Translations under genes and position numbers: made by a program | Shown here: piece after piece, positions 8,462 to 17,900 of the stretch | Layout of the letters: each line of letters opens with the position of its first letter | Position numbering within the stretch: position 1 is the stretch's first letter | Notes under the pieces: generated by a model | Databases searched by the model: none | What the model was told of the DNA's origin: nothing | Seen by the model: only the letters and a program-made list of their open reading frames with translations | Assembly: GCF_006717045.1 (NCBI RefSeq) | Contig: NZ_VFPH01000003.1 | Span: 806,001-870,000, forward strand | Direction: 5' to 3' | Length of the DNA: 64,000 nucleotides | From: Pseudonocardia cypriaca | GTDB lineage: Bacteria; Actinomycetota; Actinomycetes; Mycobacteriales; Pseudonocardiaceae

Positions 8462-9058
8462 TCAGCCGGTCAGGGCATCCATGGCGGCGTCGGCGATCGA
8501 CTGCAGGTCGGCTCGGCTCGCGCCACCCTGACCGGCCACGCGCATCCCGCCGATCACTGCGGTCAGGTAGCGGGCCAGCGCCTCCGGGTCGCGCCCGGAC
8601 GTGATCTCACCGGCGCGCTGCCCGGCACCGATGACGAGGCGCAGCGCGGCGACCCGCCGCCCGCTGTCGCGCTCGAGGATCTCGGCGGCCTCCGGGTCGC
8701 GACCGGCGAGCTCCACCGTGGTGTTGACGGTGAGGCAGCCCAGGCTGCGTCCGTCCCGCCGCGTGGCGACCTCACCGTCGATCACCGCCGTGAACAGGGC
8801 CCGCAGCCGCTCCACCGGCGAGCGTCGTTCGTCCTCGACGAGGGCGAGCTGCGCGGTCGTGGTCATCTCGACGTAGCGCAGCAGCGCCCTGCGGAAGAGC
8901 TCGTGCTTGCTGGTGAACGTGTTGTAGATGCTGCTGCGCCCAAGGCCGGTGGCGGCGCAGAGGTCCTCCGTGGTGGTGGCCTCGTAGCCGTTGGCCCAGA
9001 ACGTGCGCATCGCGGCATCGACCGCACTGTCCTCGTCGAACGTCCTGGGTCGGGGCAC
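8462..9058 (-). CDS. TetR-family transcriptional repressor
   Basis: 198 residues from GTG 9058 (VPRPRTFDEDSAVDAAMRTF). The TetR HTH is clear at about residues 10-55 (GYEATTTEDLCAATGLGR, then SSIYNTFTSKHELFRRAL). The C-terminal ligand domain resembles the TetR_C group of repressors controlling quinone or drug responses. The frame stays open upstream, but homology starts here and a promoter-like TTGAAC lies just before it. It precedes the MFS pump on the same strand and probably regulates both itself and the pump (inference). Confidence 0.87.
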   Translation of the reverse strand: MPRPRTFDEDSAVDAAMRTFWANGYEATTTEDLCAATGLGRSSIYNTFTSKHELFRRALLRYVEMTTTAQLALVEDERRSPVERLRALFTAVIDGEVATRRDGRSLGCLTVNTTVELAGRDPEAAEILERDSGRRVAALRLVIGAGQRAGEITSGRDPEALARYLTAVIGGMRVAGQGGASRADLQSIADAAMDALTG

Positions 9059-9068
9059 GGGGAGCACC

Positions 9069-9107
9069 CTAACACGTTCTGTAATGCCCAGTTCAAAACA
9101 GCTGGGC
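9069..9107 (-). promoter_or_regulatory. Overlapping terminator hairpin and candidate tetR promoter
   Basis: Reading on the minus strand, GCCCAG and CTGGGC (9107-9102 and 9091-9086) form a 6 bp stem with a ten-base loop 10 bp after the stop of the upstream hypothetical gene. The loop holds TTTTGAA, and TTGAAC (9096-9091) followed 18 bp later by TTAGGG could be -35/-10 elements for tetR. The region may therefore end one transcript and start the next. Inference from sequence only. Confidence 0.35.
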
Positions 9108-9116
9108 CCCCCGGCG

Positions 9117-9410
9117 TCAGCAGGCGAAAGCGACGCGACGCAGCTCCTTCTGCCCGTCATCCCTGTCCCGAACGACGTGGGAGGGGTGCCGCTGCGGGGC
9201 CGCCCCCGAGTCGAACGCGAGCTGATCGTGCGCGATCAGGACGCGTACGAACTGCTGGGTCTCCTCGGCCGACGTGCCCCGCCTCGGCGCGTCGAGCATG
9301 GCCGCGGAGCCGCCCGACTCCCCGACGAGCACGGGCACGTTCACCGGGCAGACCACGCCGATCAAGCGGTCGTCGACTGCGTCGAGCGGAACATCGACGT
9401 GGAAGTTCAC
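9117..9410 (-). CDS. Hypothetical protein
   Basis: 97 residues from GTG 9410 (VNFHVDVPLDAVDDRLIGVV). The third codon position is almost always G or C throughout, so it is very probably a real gene although no family was recognised. It ends in a basic stretch (DRDDGQKELRRVAFAC). The frame continues upstream without a stop, so the start is uncertain. It lies between the XRE-cupin regulator (104 bp) and tetR on the same strand. Confidence 0.6.
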   Translation of the reverse strand: MNFHVDVPLDAVDDRLIGVVCPVNVPVLVGESGGSAAMLDAPRRGTSAEETQQFVRVLIAHDQLAFDSGAAPQRHPSHVVRDRDDGQKELRRVAFAC

Positions 9411-9514
9411 CTTCGCGACAGTGGAGCTGCTGCGCGAGCAACCACGGCTGCGGAGCGCCCCGACCGGATGACGGACCCGGCGCAGAGCACGGAGTGCGCA
9501 CCCGCCGACGGCGT

Positions 9515-10093
9515 TCACCCAGGTGGAGCGCCCTTGTCGGCGCGATGCCCGCGCCGCGCGTCCCGATCGAAGATGCCCAGGATTTCGCACGGCCCGCCTT
9601 CGGCGCCGATCGCGTGCGGGAGCATGGTGGGGAACTCCGCGGACTGGTTGGTCTCGACGCGGAACCGGCGGTGGCCCAGTAGCAGTACGGCGGTGCCGGA
9701 GAGGACGACGATCCACTCGCGGCCGGGGTGCGCGCGCATGCGGGCGGGGTTGTCCGGTGGCGGATCGGTCAGGCGCTGACGCATGACGATCATGCCGGGC
9801 TCCGACCTGATCGGCCACCGCATCAACCCGTGGGTGCCGTCGATCATCGGTTGCGACACGACGTCGTCGGTGGCGGTCTCGACCAGCTGGTCGAGCGAGG
9901 TGTCGAGAGCCCGCGCGAGGGTGACCAGCTGGTCAAGAGCGAGACGCCGGTGGCCGTTCTCGATCCGGCTGAGCGAGGACGGGCTCAGTCGTGCGCGGGC
10001 GGCCAGCTCGTCCAGCGACCAGCCCTGCGCCACCCGCAGGGCACGGATGCGCTTGCGCACCAGGCCGTCCAGATCGTCATCCTCTTGCGTCAT
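9515..10093 (-). CDS. XRE-family regulator with C-terminal cupin domain
   Basis: 192 residues from ATG 10093. HTH_3 domain at about residues 12-66 (RALRVAQGWSLDELAARARL, then SPSSLSRIENGHRRLALDQL), followed by a cupin barrel at about 110-180 (RMRAHPGREWIVVLSGTAVL, and a late His in TMLPHAIGAEGG). This SutR/PuuR-like architecture senses small molecules. It is divergent from the CPYC flavoprotein gene (91 bp between starts), which is its likely target. Confidence 0.87.
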   Translation of the reverse strand: MTQEDDDLDGLVRKRIRALRVAQGWSLDELAARARLSPSSLSRIENGHRRLALDQLVTLARALDTSLDQLVETATDDVVSQPMIDGTHGLMRWPIRSEPGMIVMRQRLTDPPPDNPARMRAHPGREWIVVLSGTAVLLLGHRRFRVETNQSAEFPTMLPHAIGAEGGPCEILGIFDRDARRGHRADKGAPPG

Positions 10094-10184
10094 GAGCAGG
10101 ATCGTATGCCTGGCCGGCAAGCGGCGTTAACGTCTCGACGTGGCTCGAATCTCGCGAACCCCCTCCGAGGCGAAGGAGCGCGGC

Positions 10185-11180
10185 ATGCCTGCGGAAACCA
10201 CCGACACACTGCCGGGTGGCATCGTCGACGTCGTCGTGATCGGCGGCGGAGCCGCAGGCCTCAACGGCGCACTCGTGCTGGCTCGCTCCCGCCGCTCGGT
10301 GGTCGTCATCGACAGTGGCAGCCCGCGCAACGCGCCGGCCGAGGGCGTACACGGCCTGCTCGGCATGGACGGAACACCTCCCGCCGAGTTGCTGCGCCGC
10401 GGGCGGGAGGAGGTGCGCCGGTACGGGGGCCGGGTCGTCACGGGTGAGGTGATCTCCGCGTCCCCGGGCGACCACGGCGAAGGAGACCCGGGCTTCATCG
10501 TGCAGTTGGCCGACGGCAGCACCGTGCACGCACGCCGGACGCTGGTCGCCACCGGACTGCGCGACGTACTCCCGGACATCCCCGGCCTGGCCCGGCACTG
10601 GGGTCGCGGTCTCGTGCACTGCCCGTACTGCCACGGCTGGGAGGTGCGGGACGAGCCCATCGGCATCCTCGCGGTGGGGCCGCCCTCGATCCACCACGCC
10701 CTGCTCTTCCGCCAGCTGACCGACGATCTCGTGTACTTCACCGGCGCCACCGACCTGGATCGCGACACCCGCGCCCGCTTCGCCGCCCGCAACATCCGCA
10801 TCGTGGACACGCCGGTCTCCGGCGTCGAGTCCGACGAGGACGGCATCACCGGCGTGCGACTCGACGACGGGCACCTCGTACCGCGGCGCATCCTGGCCGT
10901 GGCCACCACGATGCTGGCCCGCACCGAGGGTCTCGAGGACCTCCGGCTGCCGATGGAGGACATGCCGGCCGGCATGGGTCGCCGCCTCGTGAGCGGCATG
11001 GCCGGCACCACTGCCGTACCGGGGGTGTGGGTCGCGGGCAACGCCACCGACCTGACAGCGCAGGTCGGCGCCTCCGCCGCGGCCGGAGCCCTGGCCGGCG
11101 CCCACATGAACGCGGACCTCGCCGCTGCCGACACCGACGCTGCACTGGCCGCTGCACAGCGCGCGACCACCCCGACCTGA
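10185..11180 (+). CDS. Thioredoxin-reductase-like FAD/NAD(P) oxidoreductase with CPYC motif
   Basis: 331 residues from ATG 10185, chosen over an upstream in-frame GTG because AAGGAG sits 9 bp before it. N-terminal FAD motif VVVIGGGAAGLNGALVLARS, redox-active VHCPYCHGWEVRDE near residue 149, and the C-terminal FAD contact GVWVAGNATD. The CxxC places it with TrxR-like flavoproteins, but the NADPH-binding GxGxxA between the domains is weak (ILAVGPPSIHHA), so the electron donor or partner may differ. Divergent from an XRE-cupin regulator. No thioredoxin gene lies next to it. Confidence 0.83.
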   Translation: MPAETTDTLPGGIVDVVVIGGGAAGLNGALVLARSRRSVVVIDSGSPRNAPAEGVHGLLGMDGTPPAELLRRGREEVRRYGGRVVTGEVISASPGDHGEGDPGFIVQLADGSTVHARRTLVATGLRDVLPDIPGLARHWGRGLVHCPYCHGWEVRDEPIGILAVGPPSIHHALLFRQLTDDLVYFTGATDLDRDTRARFAARNIRIVDTPVSGVESDEDGITGVRLDDGHLVPRRILAVATTMLARTEGLEDLRLPMEDMPAGMGRRLVSGMAGTTAVPGVWVAGNATDLTAQVGASAAAGALAGAHMNADLAAADTDAALAAAQRATTPT

Positions 11181-11255
11181 CCGCCGCAGCGTTCCCGCTC
11201 CGGCGTCGCTGCCGCGCGCCATCGGTGAGGACGCCGTGGACACGAACTCCTCACG

Positions 11256-11415
11256 CCGGTCGACCCCGATTCGAGGACCGGCCCGACGGTCACGGACGCG
11301 CGGCGGCGCCGCTCGATCCTGATCGCGGTCTGCATCGCGTTGATGGCCGTGATTTCCTCGGTGACCGGGTTGAACGTCGCGCAGCCGGATCTCGCCGTTG
11401 CCTTGCATGGATCAG
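11256..11415 (+). pseudogene. Remnant of a DHA2-type MFS transporter N-terminus
   Basis: A + frame without a start reads RRRRSILIAVCIALMAVISS, then VTGLNVAQPDLAVAL: the first transmembrane helix and the following motif of EmrB/QacA-type 14-helix MFS transporters. Similarity stops abruptly near 11408 (HGSVTC...), and no further MFS sequence follows before the GTG of the XRE/NB-ARC gene at 11488. It is a decayed fragment of about 50 codons. Confidence 0.55.
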
Positions 11416-11487
11416 TGACCTGCGCCCGAAGATATGGTGGGCCATAGATCACGAGCTGGAGGCCCGATCGAGAGTTTGGGGTGGGGG

Positions 11488-13971
11488 GTGACCACGAACC
11501 CTTCTCCCCCGCCGGACGGCGGTGCCGGCGTGGGAGCGCTGCTGCAGGCTTGGCGAGCGCGGGCGCTGCTGACCCAGGAGCAGCTCGCCGACCGGGCGGG
11601 GCTGAGCGTGCGCACGGTCCGCCGGTTGGAGACGGGCGCGGCGATGCGGCCGCAGGGTTTCACGCTCCGCCGGCTGATCGAGGCGTTGAACCTGGGGCCG
11701 GCCCAGCTGGAGGAGCTTGCCGCCGCAGCACATGCGCAACCGGCCGGGGGCGAACCGGCGGAGGCGGCCCGACCGTGTTCGCCGTCTCCGGCACACGGCG
11801 AGCCGTCGGAGCGGGTCGGGATGCCCGTGCTGCGGCAGTTGCCGGCGGCGCCTCCGCTGTTCACCGGCCGGTCGCTGGAGCTGAGTGATCTCGAACGAGC
11901 TCACGACATGGGCTCGGTGGTGATCGTGACGATCGACGGGATGGCCGGGATCGGGAAGACCGCCCTGGCGCTGCACGCTGCGCATCGGTTGTCGGGCGAG
12001 TACCCCGACGGGCAGCTCTTCCTGAACCTGCACGGCTACACGCAGGGTGTGGACCCCGTCCAGCCGGGCGAGGCCCTGGACCGGCTGCTGCGGGCGCTGG
12101 GAGTGCCGGCGGAACAGATCCCGGCGCACACGGAGGATCGGGCCGCGTTGTACCGCAGCCGGCTGGCCGATCGGAAGATGCTGGTCGTGCTGGACGACGT
12201 GCTCAGCGAGGCACAGGTGCGTCCGCTGCTGCCGGCCACCCCTGGATCGCTGGCCCTGGTGACCAGCAGACGCCGGCTGGTCGAGCTGGATCACACACTG
12301 ACGGTCTCGTTGGATGTGCTCCCGCAACCGGATGCGGTCGCGCTGTTCGCACGCTCCGCGGGGGTCGACGCCGAGGACGCGGGGGTCGACGATGTCGTCG
12401 AGCTGTGCGGGCGCCTGCCGTTGGCTCTGCGGATCGCGGCCGCTCGGCTGCGGTCGCGTCCGACGTGGGCGGTGGGGCACCTGCTGGAGCGGCTACGTGA
12501 TCGGCAGGAACGGCTCGGCGAGCTGGAACTGGGGGAGCGAAGCGTCACCGCGGCGCTGGACATGTCGTACCTGCAGCTCGACCCCGAGCTGCAACGCGCG
12601 TACCGGTTGTGCGGCCCCCTCCCGGAATCCAGCTTCGACGTCTACGTGGCCGCGGCGCTGGTCGACGTCACGGAGGGCCGAGCCGCGCGGCTGCTCGACG
12701 ACCTGCTCGACGTGAACCTGTTGCAGGAGCTGGTGCCGGGCAGGTACGCGTTCCACGACCTGGTCCGCTCCCACGCCACAGCGGCGGCGCAACGCGAGGA
12801 GCCGGATCGCATGACCGCGTTCGGCCGGATGTTCGACTACTACAGCCACACCGCATCGGTGGCGATGGACGTGCTGTACCCCTACGAACGTGAACGGCGC
12901 CCACCGACACCCCCGTCCGCCACCCCGACACCCGACTTCCCCGGTCCGGTCGAGGCCGCCGCGTGGCTCGACCTCGAACTGCCCAACCTGCTCACCGCTG
13001 CCCGGTATGCCGCCCAGTTCTGCCCACGCGGCCACCCCGTGCACCTGTCGACCACCCTGGATCGGTATCTGCGCACGCGGGACCGCTACGCCGAGGCGGA
13101 AGTACTGCACCAGCAGGCGCTGACCATCGCTCGCCGCAACAGCGATGCGGCAGGCGAGGCGGACGTGCTCACCAGCCTGGGCCACGTCGACCGCCGGCGG
13201 GGCCGGACCCCCGTGGCGGCCGGCCACTACCGGAGTGCGCTGGCCATCGCACGCTCCATCGGCAACCGCCGGGCCGAGGTGGACGCGCTGCTCGGCGTCG
13301 GTTTCCTCGCGAGCCTGCAGGGCGGCCACGAGGCCGCCATCGACCACGTCCGCCGGGCGCTCGAGATCAGTCGTCGGATCGCGCACCGAAGCGGAGAAAC
13401 GGACGCCCTGTACCGCCTCGGCTGGCTGCATCTGACCCAAGGCGAGCCTGCTGCGCCCGACGGGTCCGACCCCGGCACCAGGTACGAGCGGGCGGCCGGC
13501 TTCTTCGAGCAGGCGCATGCGCTCGCTCGTGAGACCGGCAACTCCCTCGGCGAACTCCACGCCCTGCTCGGTCGGGCATGGGTCCACCGGGTGCTGGGCC
13601 ACCACGGACCGGCCGAGGACGCCTACACGGAGGGCCTCCGCCTGGCCGAACGGTTGAGCAACGTCAACGGCGTGTTCGAGGCCTTGGACGGAACGGGACG
13701 GCTCGACTGCGCCGCAGGGCGGGTCGAGCAGGCACTGGCCCGCCACAGCAGGGCCCTCGAGCTCGCCACCGACCTCGGACAACCCATCGACCAGGCCCGT
13801 TCCCACGACGGCATCGCCCGCGCCCACCTCGCGCTGGGCCGGCGGGGGGAGGCACGCCGGCACTGGCAGGCCGCGCTGGAGATCCTCGCGGACCTCGGCT
13901 CGGACATCACCGTGGACGAGGAGTTCAGCACCGCCGAGATCCGTGCCCGCCTCGACGATTGCGTGGCCTGA
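11488..13971 (+). CDS. XRE-type STAND regulator: HTH, NB-ARC ATPase, TPR repeats
   Basis: 827 residues from GTG 11488, preceded by a G-rich Shine-Dalgarno. Domains: XRE HTH at about 15-65 (LLTQEQLADRAGLSVRTVRR); NB-ARC ATPase at about 135-390 with P-loop GMAGIGKTAL, Walker B LVVLDDV, LVTSRR and the GLPL-like GRLPLALRI; a winged-helix stretch; then TPR repeats from about residue 520 (AEVLHQQALTIARR, AAGHYRSALAIARS, AIDHVRRALEISRR and others). This is the SARP-less AfsR/GutR-like STAND architecture, an ATP-switched transcription factor. MFS remnants lie on both sides, so its original target pump may have been lost. Confidence 0.87.
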   Translation: MTTNPSPPPDGGAGVGALLQAWRARALLTQEQLADRAGLSVRTVRRLETGAAMRPQGFTLRRLIEALNLGPAQLEELAAAAHAQPAGGEPAEAARPCSPSPAHGEPSERVGMPVLRQLPAAPPLFTGRSLELSDLERAHDMGSVVIVTIDGMAGIGKTALALHAAHRLSGEYPDGQLFLNLHGYTQGVDPVQPGEALDRLLRALGVPAEQIPAHTEDRAALYRSRLADRKMLVVLDDVLSEAQVRPLLPATPGSLALVTSRRRLVELDHTLTVSLDVLPQPDAVALFARSAGVDAEDAGVDDVVELCGRLPLALRIAAARLRSRPTWAVGHLLERLRDRQERLGELELGERSVTAALDMSYLQLDPELQRAYRLCGPLPESSFDVYVAAALVDVTEGRAARLLDDLLDVNLLQELVPGRYAFHDLVRSHATAAAQREEPDRMTAFGRMFDYYSHTASVAMDVLYPYERERRPPTPPSATPTPDFPGPVEAAAWLDLELPNLLTAARYAAQFCPRGHPVHLSTTLDRYLRTRDRYAEAEVLHQQALTIARRNSDAAGEADVLTSLGHVDRRRGRTPVAAGHYRSALAIARSIGNRRAEVDALLGVGFLASLQGGHEAAIDHVRRALEISRRIAHRSGETDALYRLGWLHLTQGEPAAPDGSDPGTRYERAAGFFEQAHALARETGNSLGELHALLGRAWVHRVLGHHGPAEDAYTEGLRLAERLSNVNGVFEALDGTGRLDCAAGRVEQALARHSRALELATDLGQPIDQARSHDGIARAHLALGRRGEARRHWQAALEILADLGSDITVDEEFSTAEIRARLDDCVA

Positions 13972-13989
13972 CCGACAGGCACCGCCGGA

Positions 13990-14352
13990 AGGCGGCGCTC
14001 AGGCCACGACCTGGCCCTGACGCACGTCCGGGATGCCGGCCGGGCGAGGTCGGGCACCAGCGTCAGGATCCCGAGCAGCGCGAGCCCGGCCCCGAGCCAG
14101 GGCGGCGCACGCAGCCCGAACCCGTCGATCGGGAGCGCGCCGACGGCGGAGCTGACGATGGCCCCGCCGGTGACGAACGAGCCGTGATCGTGTGACCAGC
14201 GGGCCGACGTTGCCTGCCCGCTGCACCCGCACGCCCATCGCCGGGTTCATCGTGACGCCCACCAGGCCGATCCCGAGGATGCACGCCAAGGCCGTCGCGC
14301 TGACGTGCGCGAACAGCGCGAAGCCGGTGAGGAACACCAGGTTCAGCGCACG
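13990..14352 (-). pseudogene. Broken C-terminal fragment of an MFS transporter, paralogue of the 7211-8389 gene
   Basis: Minus-strand reading gives TGFALFAHVSATALACILGI and VGVTMNPAMGVRVQRAGNVG, then after a frame change IDGFGLRAPPWLGAGLALLG and TLVPDLARPA. These align with the last third of the intact MFS gene (AGFALFAHVGAAAVVCMLGV, IDGFGLRAPLWLGAGLALLG). Two one-base deletions near 14180-14195 break the frame: GTGGATCG has become GTGATCG, and GTGTTGACG has become GTGTGACC. Similarity ends at GTTCAGCG near 14348. There is no start and no N-terminal two-thirds. Confidence 0.8.
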
Positions 14353-14373
14353 GCGGAGATGGAGAGGGCCCGG

Positions 14374-14949
14374 TCACGACGTCTGCTGGTCCTCGTCGAG
14401 CCGGATGTACTGCGCCCACGGCGGCGTCGAGCTGTGGCCGAACCGTCGCATCATCCGGAGCTTCGCGCGGTACTCGTCGGCGTCCGGCGCCGTGCCGTCG
14501 AACCAGTCGGTGACGCTGGACCAGAACTTCCGAGCCTCATCGCCCTCGACGATCAGCCACACCGGCGGGTCGGGCTCATTGAGGTCGGCACCGTCCACCA
14601 CGTGATAGCTGTAGGCTTGGTGCTCCACGAGGACGAGCATCTGCTCCGCGTCAGCCAGTGGGTTGTCCTCGAGACCTCGGAGCGTGGCCAGCGCGTTCCG
14701 CTTCGCACTCTCCCCGACCACCGTGACACCGATCGAACTCCCAGCCAACCACAAGCCGTGCTGGAGACCGATCAACCGCAGGACCTCCCGTACGGCTGCG
14801 GGGACGTGCATGACACCTTGTGCGGCCGCCATGGCGTCGATCTGGTCGTCCGACGCGCCCGCCATGAACTCCGGCTTCAAGCCCTCTGAGATCACACGAC
14901 GGAACGCGGCGCGGATCGCCTCGACTGCAGCCTGCTCCTCGATGCTCAT
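14374..14949 (-). CDS. SMI1/KNR4 (SUKH) family protein, probable immunity protein
   Basis: 191 residues from ATG 14949, whose first bases overlap the stop of the giant toxin-like gene (TGA 14946-14948, ATGA). SUKH features: IDAMAAAQGVMHVPAAVREV, the conserved Leu/Gly region LIGLQHGLWLAGS, LVLVEHQAYSYHVVDGADL and PDPPVWLIVEGDE. SUKH proteins neutralise polymorphic toxins, including nucleic-acid deaminases and nucleases, by binding the C-terminal toxin domain. Overlap with the upstream gene implies stoichiometric co-translation, as expected for toxin-immunity pairs. Pairing is inferred from position and family. Confidence 0.85.
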   Translation of the reverse strand: MSIEEQAAVEAIRAAFRRVISEGLKPEFMAGASDDQIDAMAAAQGVMHVPAAVREVLRLIGLQHGLWLAGSSIGVTVVGESAKRNALATLRGLEDNPLADAEQMLVLVEHQAYSYHVVDGADLNEPDPPVWLIVEGDEARKFWSSVTDWFDGTAPDADEYRAKLRMMRRFGHSSTPPWAQYIRLDEDQQTS

Positions 14950-17900
14950 CCGTAGAGCTTCTCCTGGGCGAGGTCGCGGACCTCGAAGCGCCCCTTCGCG
15001 CCCGGGAATGCCTCCTCGTAGGACAACATGACACTGGTGCAGGAGTCGCAGATCTGCGTGCCGGGTGGATCCGGACGACCCGAGGGAAGGTCGACGACGA
15101 GCCGGACGTCGCCCTTGATGTCGTCCACGGTGAACGGAGTGTAATCAACTCCATTGCGCTCGGCATTGCGACGAGCGTTCCTGTTCAGGATCTCGATCGT
15201 CTTCTCGACGCGGTCCCTCGCTCGCTCTGCCTCCCCCGGAGTGCCATCGGAATATTCCTTCCGACGGAACTTGATGTCGTTCTCGACGCTTCTGACAGCC
15301 TTGAATATCGCTGCGTCGACTTCACGTCGGCTGAGCCCGCTCGCCGCCTCGAGTTGCCGTCGAGCCAGCTCCTCGAGCAGGGCCGCCTCGGAGTCCTTGT
15401 CGCGGTCCCACTCCTTGCTTCCTCGCTTGGTCGGCGAATTCCCGTCGTACGGCGCCGCCGTCTTGGTCTCGAACAGGCGCCAGCGCTGCTGCGGAGCCTT
15501 CGGGGTCGCGTCGGACGGCGACCAATCACCCGGGCCGCCACTGTAACCGTGGAGGTCGATGATCTGCCCGTTGTCCGCGCGATATCGAAGCGTGGTGAGG
15601 GCCCGGTTGTTCGGACGTCGCCCCTTGTCGAGGTCGGGATCCTGGCCACCGTTCATCGCCCTGACCTGCTCAGCACCCTCATTACGGAGCACCTTGTTCT
15701 GCTCGACGAGCTCGTCGAAGTCCTGCTCGCGAATCCGCTGGTACTCCGGGCTGGACTTGTCGAAGGTGGTGGTGCGGTTTGTCGTGTCCGGGTGGTGATG
15801 ACCGTCGGGGACGCTTCGGTCTTCGACACCGGTGGAGCGGACGCCATCGAGCGGCTGCGCTTCCCGGTCGCCGCTGGGTGCAGTACCGACCTGCCGGTGA
15901 CCATCGGGGCGCGGTGGTGACGGGTCCGATTCGAGCGACGTGACCGCACCGTCGGGGATCGGCGACGAGCCGGCTCGCTGGACACCACGTTCGTCGGAGT
16001 CGTCCTGGCCGCCGGCCCGCAGGGGCGCTTCCGGCCCGGAGTCAGGAGCGTCGGCCCCGAGGGGCGGAGGGCGCTCATATCGATCGCTCGGGTGATCGCG
16101 GCGGGCGCCGAACCGTTCGCCGGTCCCGGGCCCACCCCCGGCAGAGGGGCTCAGCTCCAGCTGGCGGTCAGTAGCGATCCGGAAACCGGAGAGCGCGTCG
16201 TTGACCTGCCTCTCGAGGTCGAAGTCAGGTCGATCGGCCAGGCGCAGCACATTCGCAGGCCATCGCACCGTGTAGTCGGCCGAGAGGAGACCGTGCGAGG
16301 AATCCGCCGGACGCCCTGGCAGGCCAGCACGTGAGGTGCTGCGACCGTGTTCGGCGGCGCGCCGAGCGGCCACGTCCGCGGCGTGGTCCAGGTTCTGGAT
16401 CCGGTACAGCTGCGAACCGAAGTAGTCGGTCGCGCCGTCCGGTCGCCCGTCGCGCTTCTGCGAAAGACGTTCGAGAGCGGCTACGAGCGGGTCGTCGTGT
16501 GCCGCGACAGCAGCGCGCTCGGAAGGCCGGAGACTGTCGAGCTCGACCTCCACACCATGGGTCCGGACCTTCTTCACGCCACTCTCGGCCAGCTCGACCG
16601 CATGCAGGGCGCCGGCACGGGCGACGGTCGAGGCTCGGGCGGCCGTACGTGCCGCCGAGGTCGCGGCCATAGCGGGTATGCGCAGACCCGTGGATGCGGC
16701 CCCGCCGACGACCGAGAAGGGTGTGATGTCCTCGAAGAACGCGAGGATCGGGTGATCCCGGTATCCCATCAGGCCGGTACTCGGGTCCCCGTTGATGACC
16801 TTGTCGAAGTCGCCCTGGAAGATCGCGGGCCCCCAGCGGCGCGCCATGTTCGCCGTCGGCGTGACGAACATGTTCCCGAGGAACGGATCCCGACGGGTGA
16901 AGGACTTGTCCCAGGTGTCACCGGGCCGTGGCTTGATCCGTGCTTCGGTCACGGCGTCGAAGTGAGGGCCGGTCGGGTCGAATGCCGCTCGCTGCACACC
17001 GGCGTAGTACTGCCCGGACTGGACGGCCCACTCGCCCATCCGGATCATTCCGACCGGCGCATAACCGGCGATCGACCCGACGTCCCGGATGGCATTGCCG
17101 AAGACTGTGTCCTTCGTTGTGACGCCGAGCTTCTCCTCGATCCCGGAGGCCGTGCTGTCGGCCAGCCCTGTGGCCTTCTCGCCAAGGCGCAGGTAGAAGC
17201 GCACACCCGCATCCGGATTGACGTCTTCGAGGATCTCCTTGTCCTTGGCGGACAGGAACCTCGTGACACGTTCGAAGTCCTTGATCTGACCGTTCTCGAC
17301 GAGCAGCATGAAATCGTCGTGCCGCTTCGCCTTCTGTTCCGGCGTCTCGTTGGGAGATGCCGGGAAATAAAGGCCGACGAGGCTCTCCACGTCACCGGCG
17401 ACGAGCCGTTCGAACTCGGCCGACGTGTAGTGCGCGGCCAATCGCGCACGTTCGTCACGGTTCTGGGCCTCGAAGACCTGACGGACTCGGTTCTCCGGGT
17501 TGCCGGAGATCCGCTCCGCGAAGTCGGGCAGTGCGATGGCGGCTACCGCGGCAAGCTGCGCGTCCGGGGCACCGCTGGAGGGCAGTCGCATGCCGCCGGC
17601 CGGGCGGCTCGTGAGAAGCGAGTCGCGGACGTCCGCGTAGCCGAGGTCTCCCAGCGTGCCCAGGTCGATGACCAGGTCCGAAGCGCGGTTCAGATCTTCC
17701 GCGCCGGCTCCTCGGGGTACCGCCAACTCGATCGCCCGGATCTTGTCCAGGTTCGCGGCGGCCGCCCTCAGGTTCTGCGCGGCCGCGGCGTTCCCGCTGG
17801 CCTCGGCGATGGCGATGTCGACGGGGATGAGGGCACCCATCTTCTCGCGCACGTCGGCCCGGTTCTCGAGGATCTCCGAGTTGAGCTGCGCCTGCGCGGC

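Noticed and set aside
6536..9682. 1048-codon plus-strand open frame across four minus-strand genes
   Set aside because: Very low-complexity Arg/Asp/His translation, and it spans genes with clear family motifs on the other strand.
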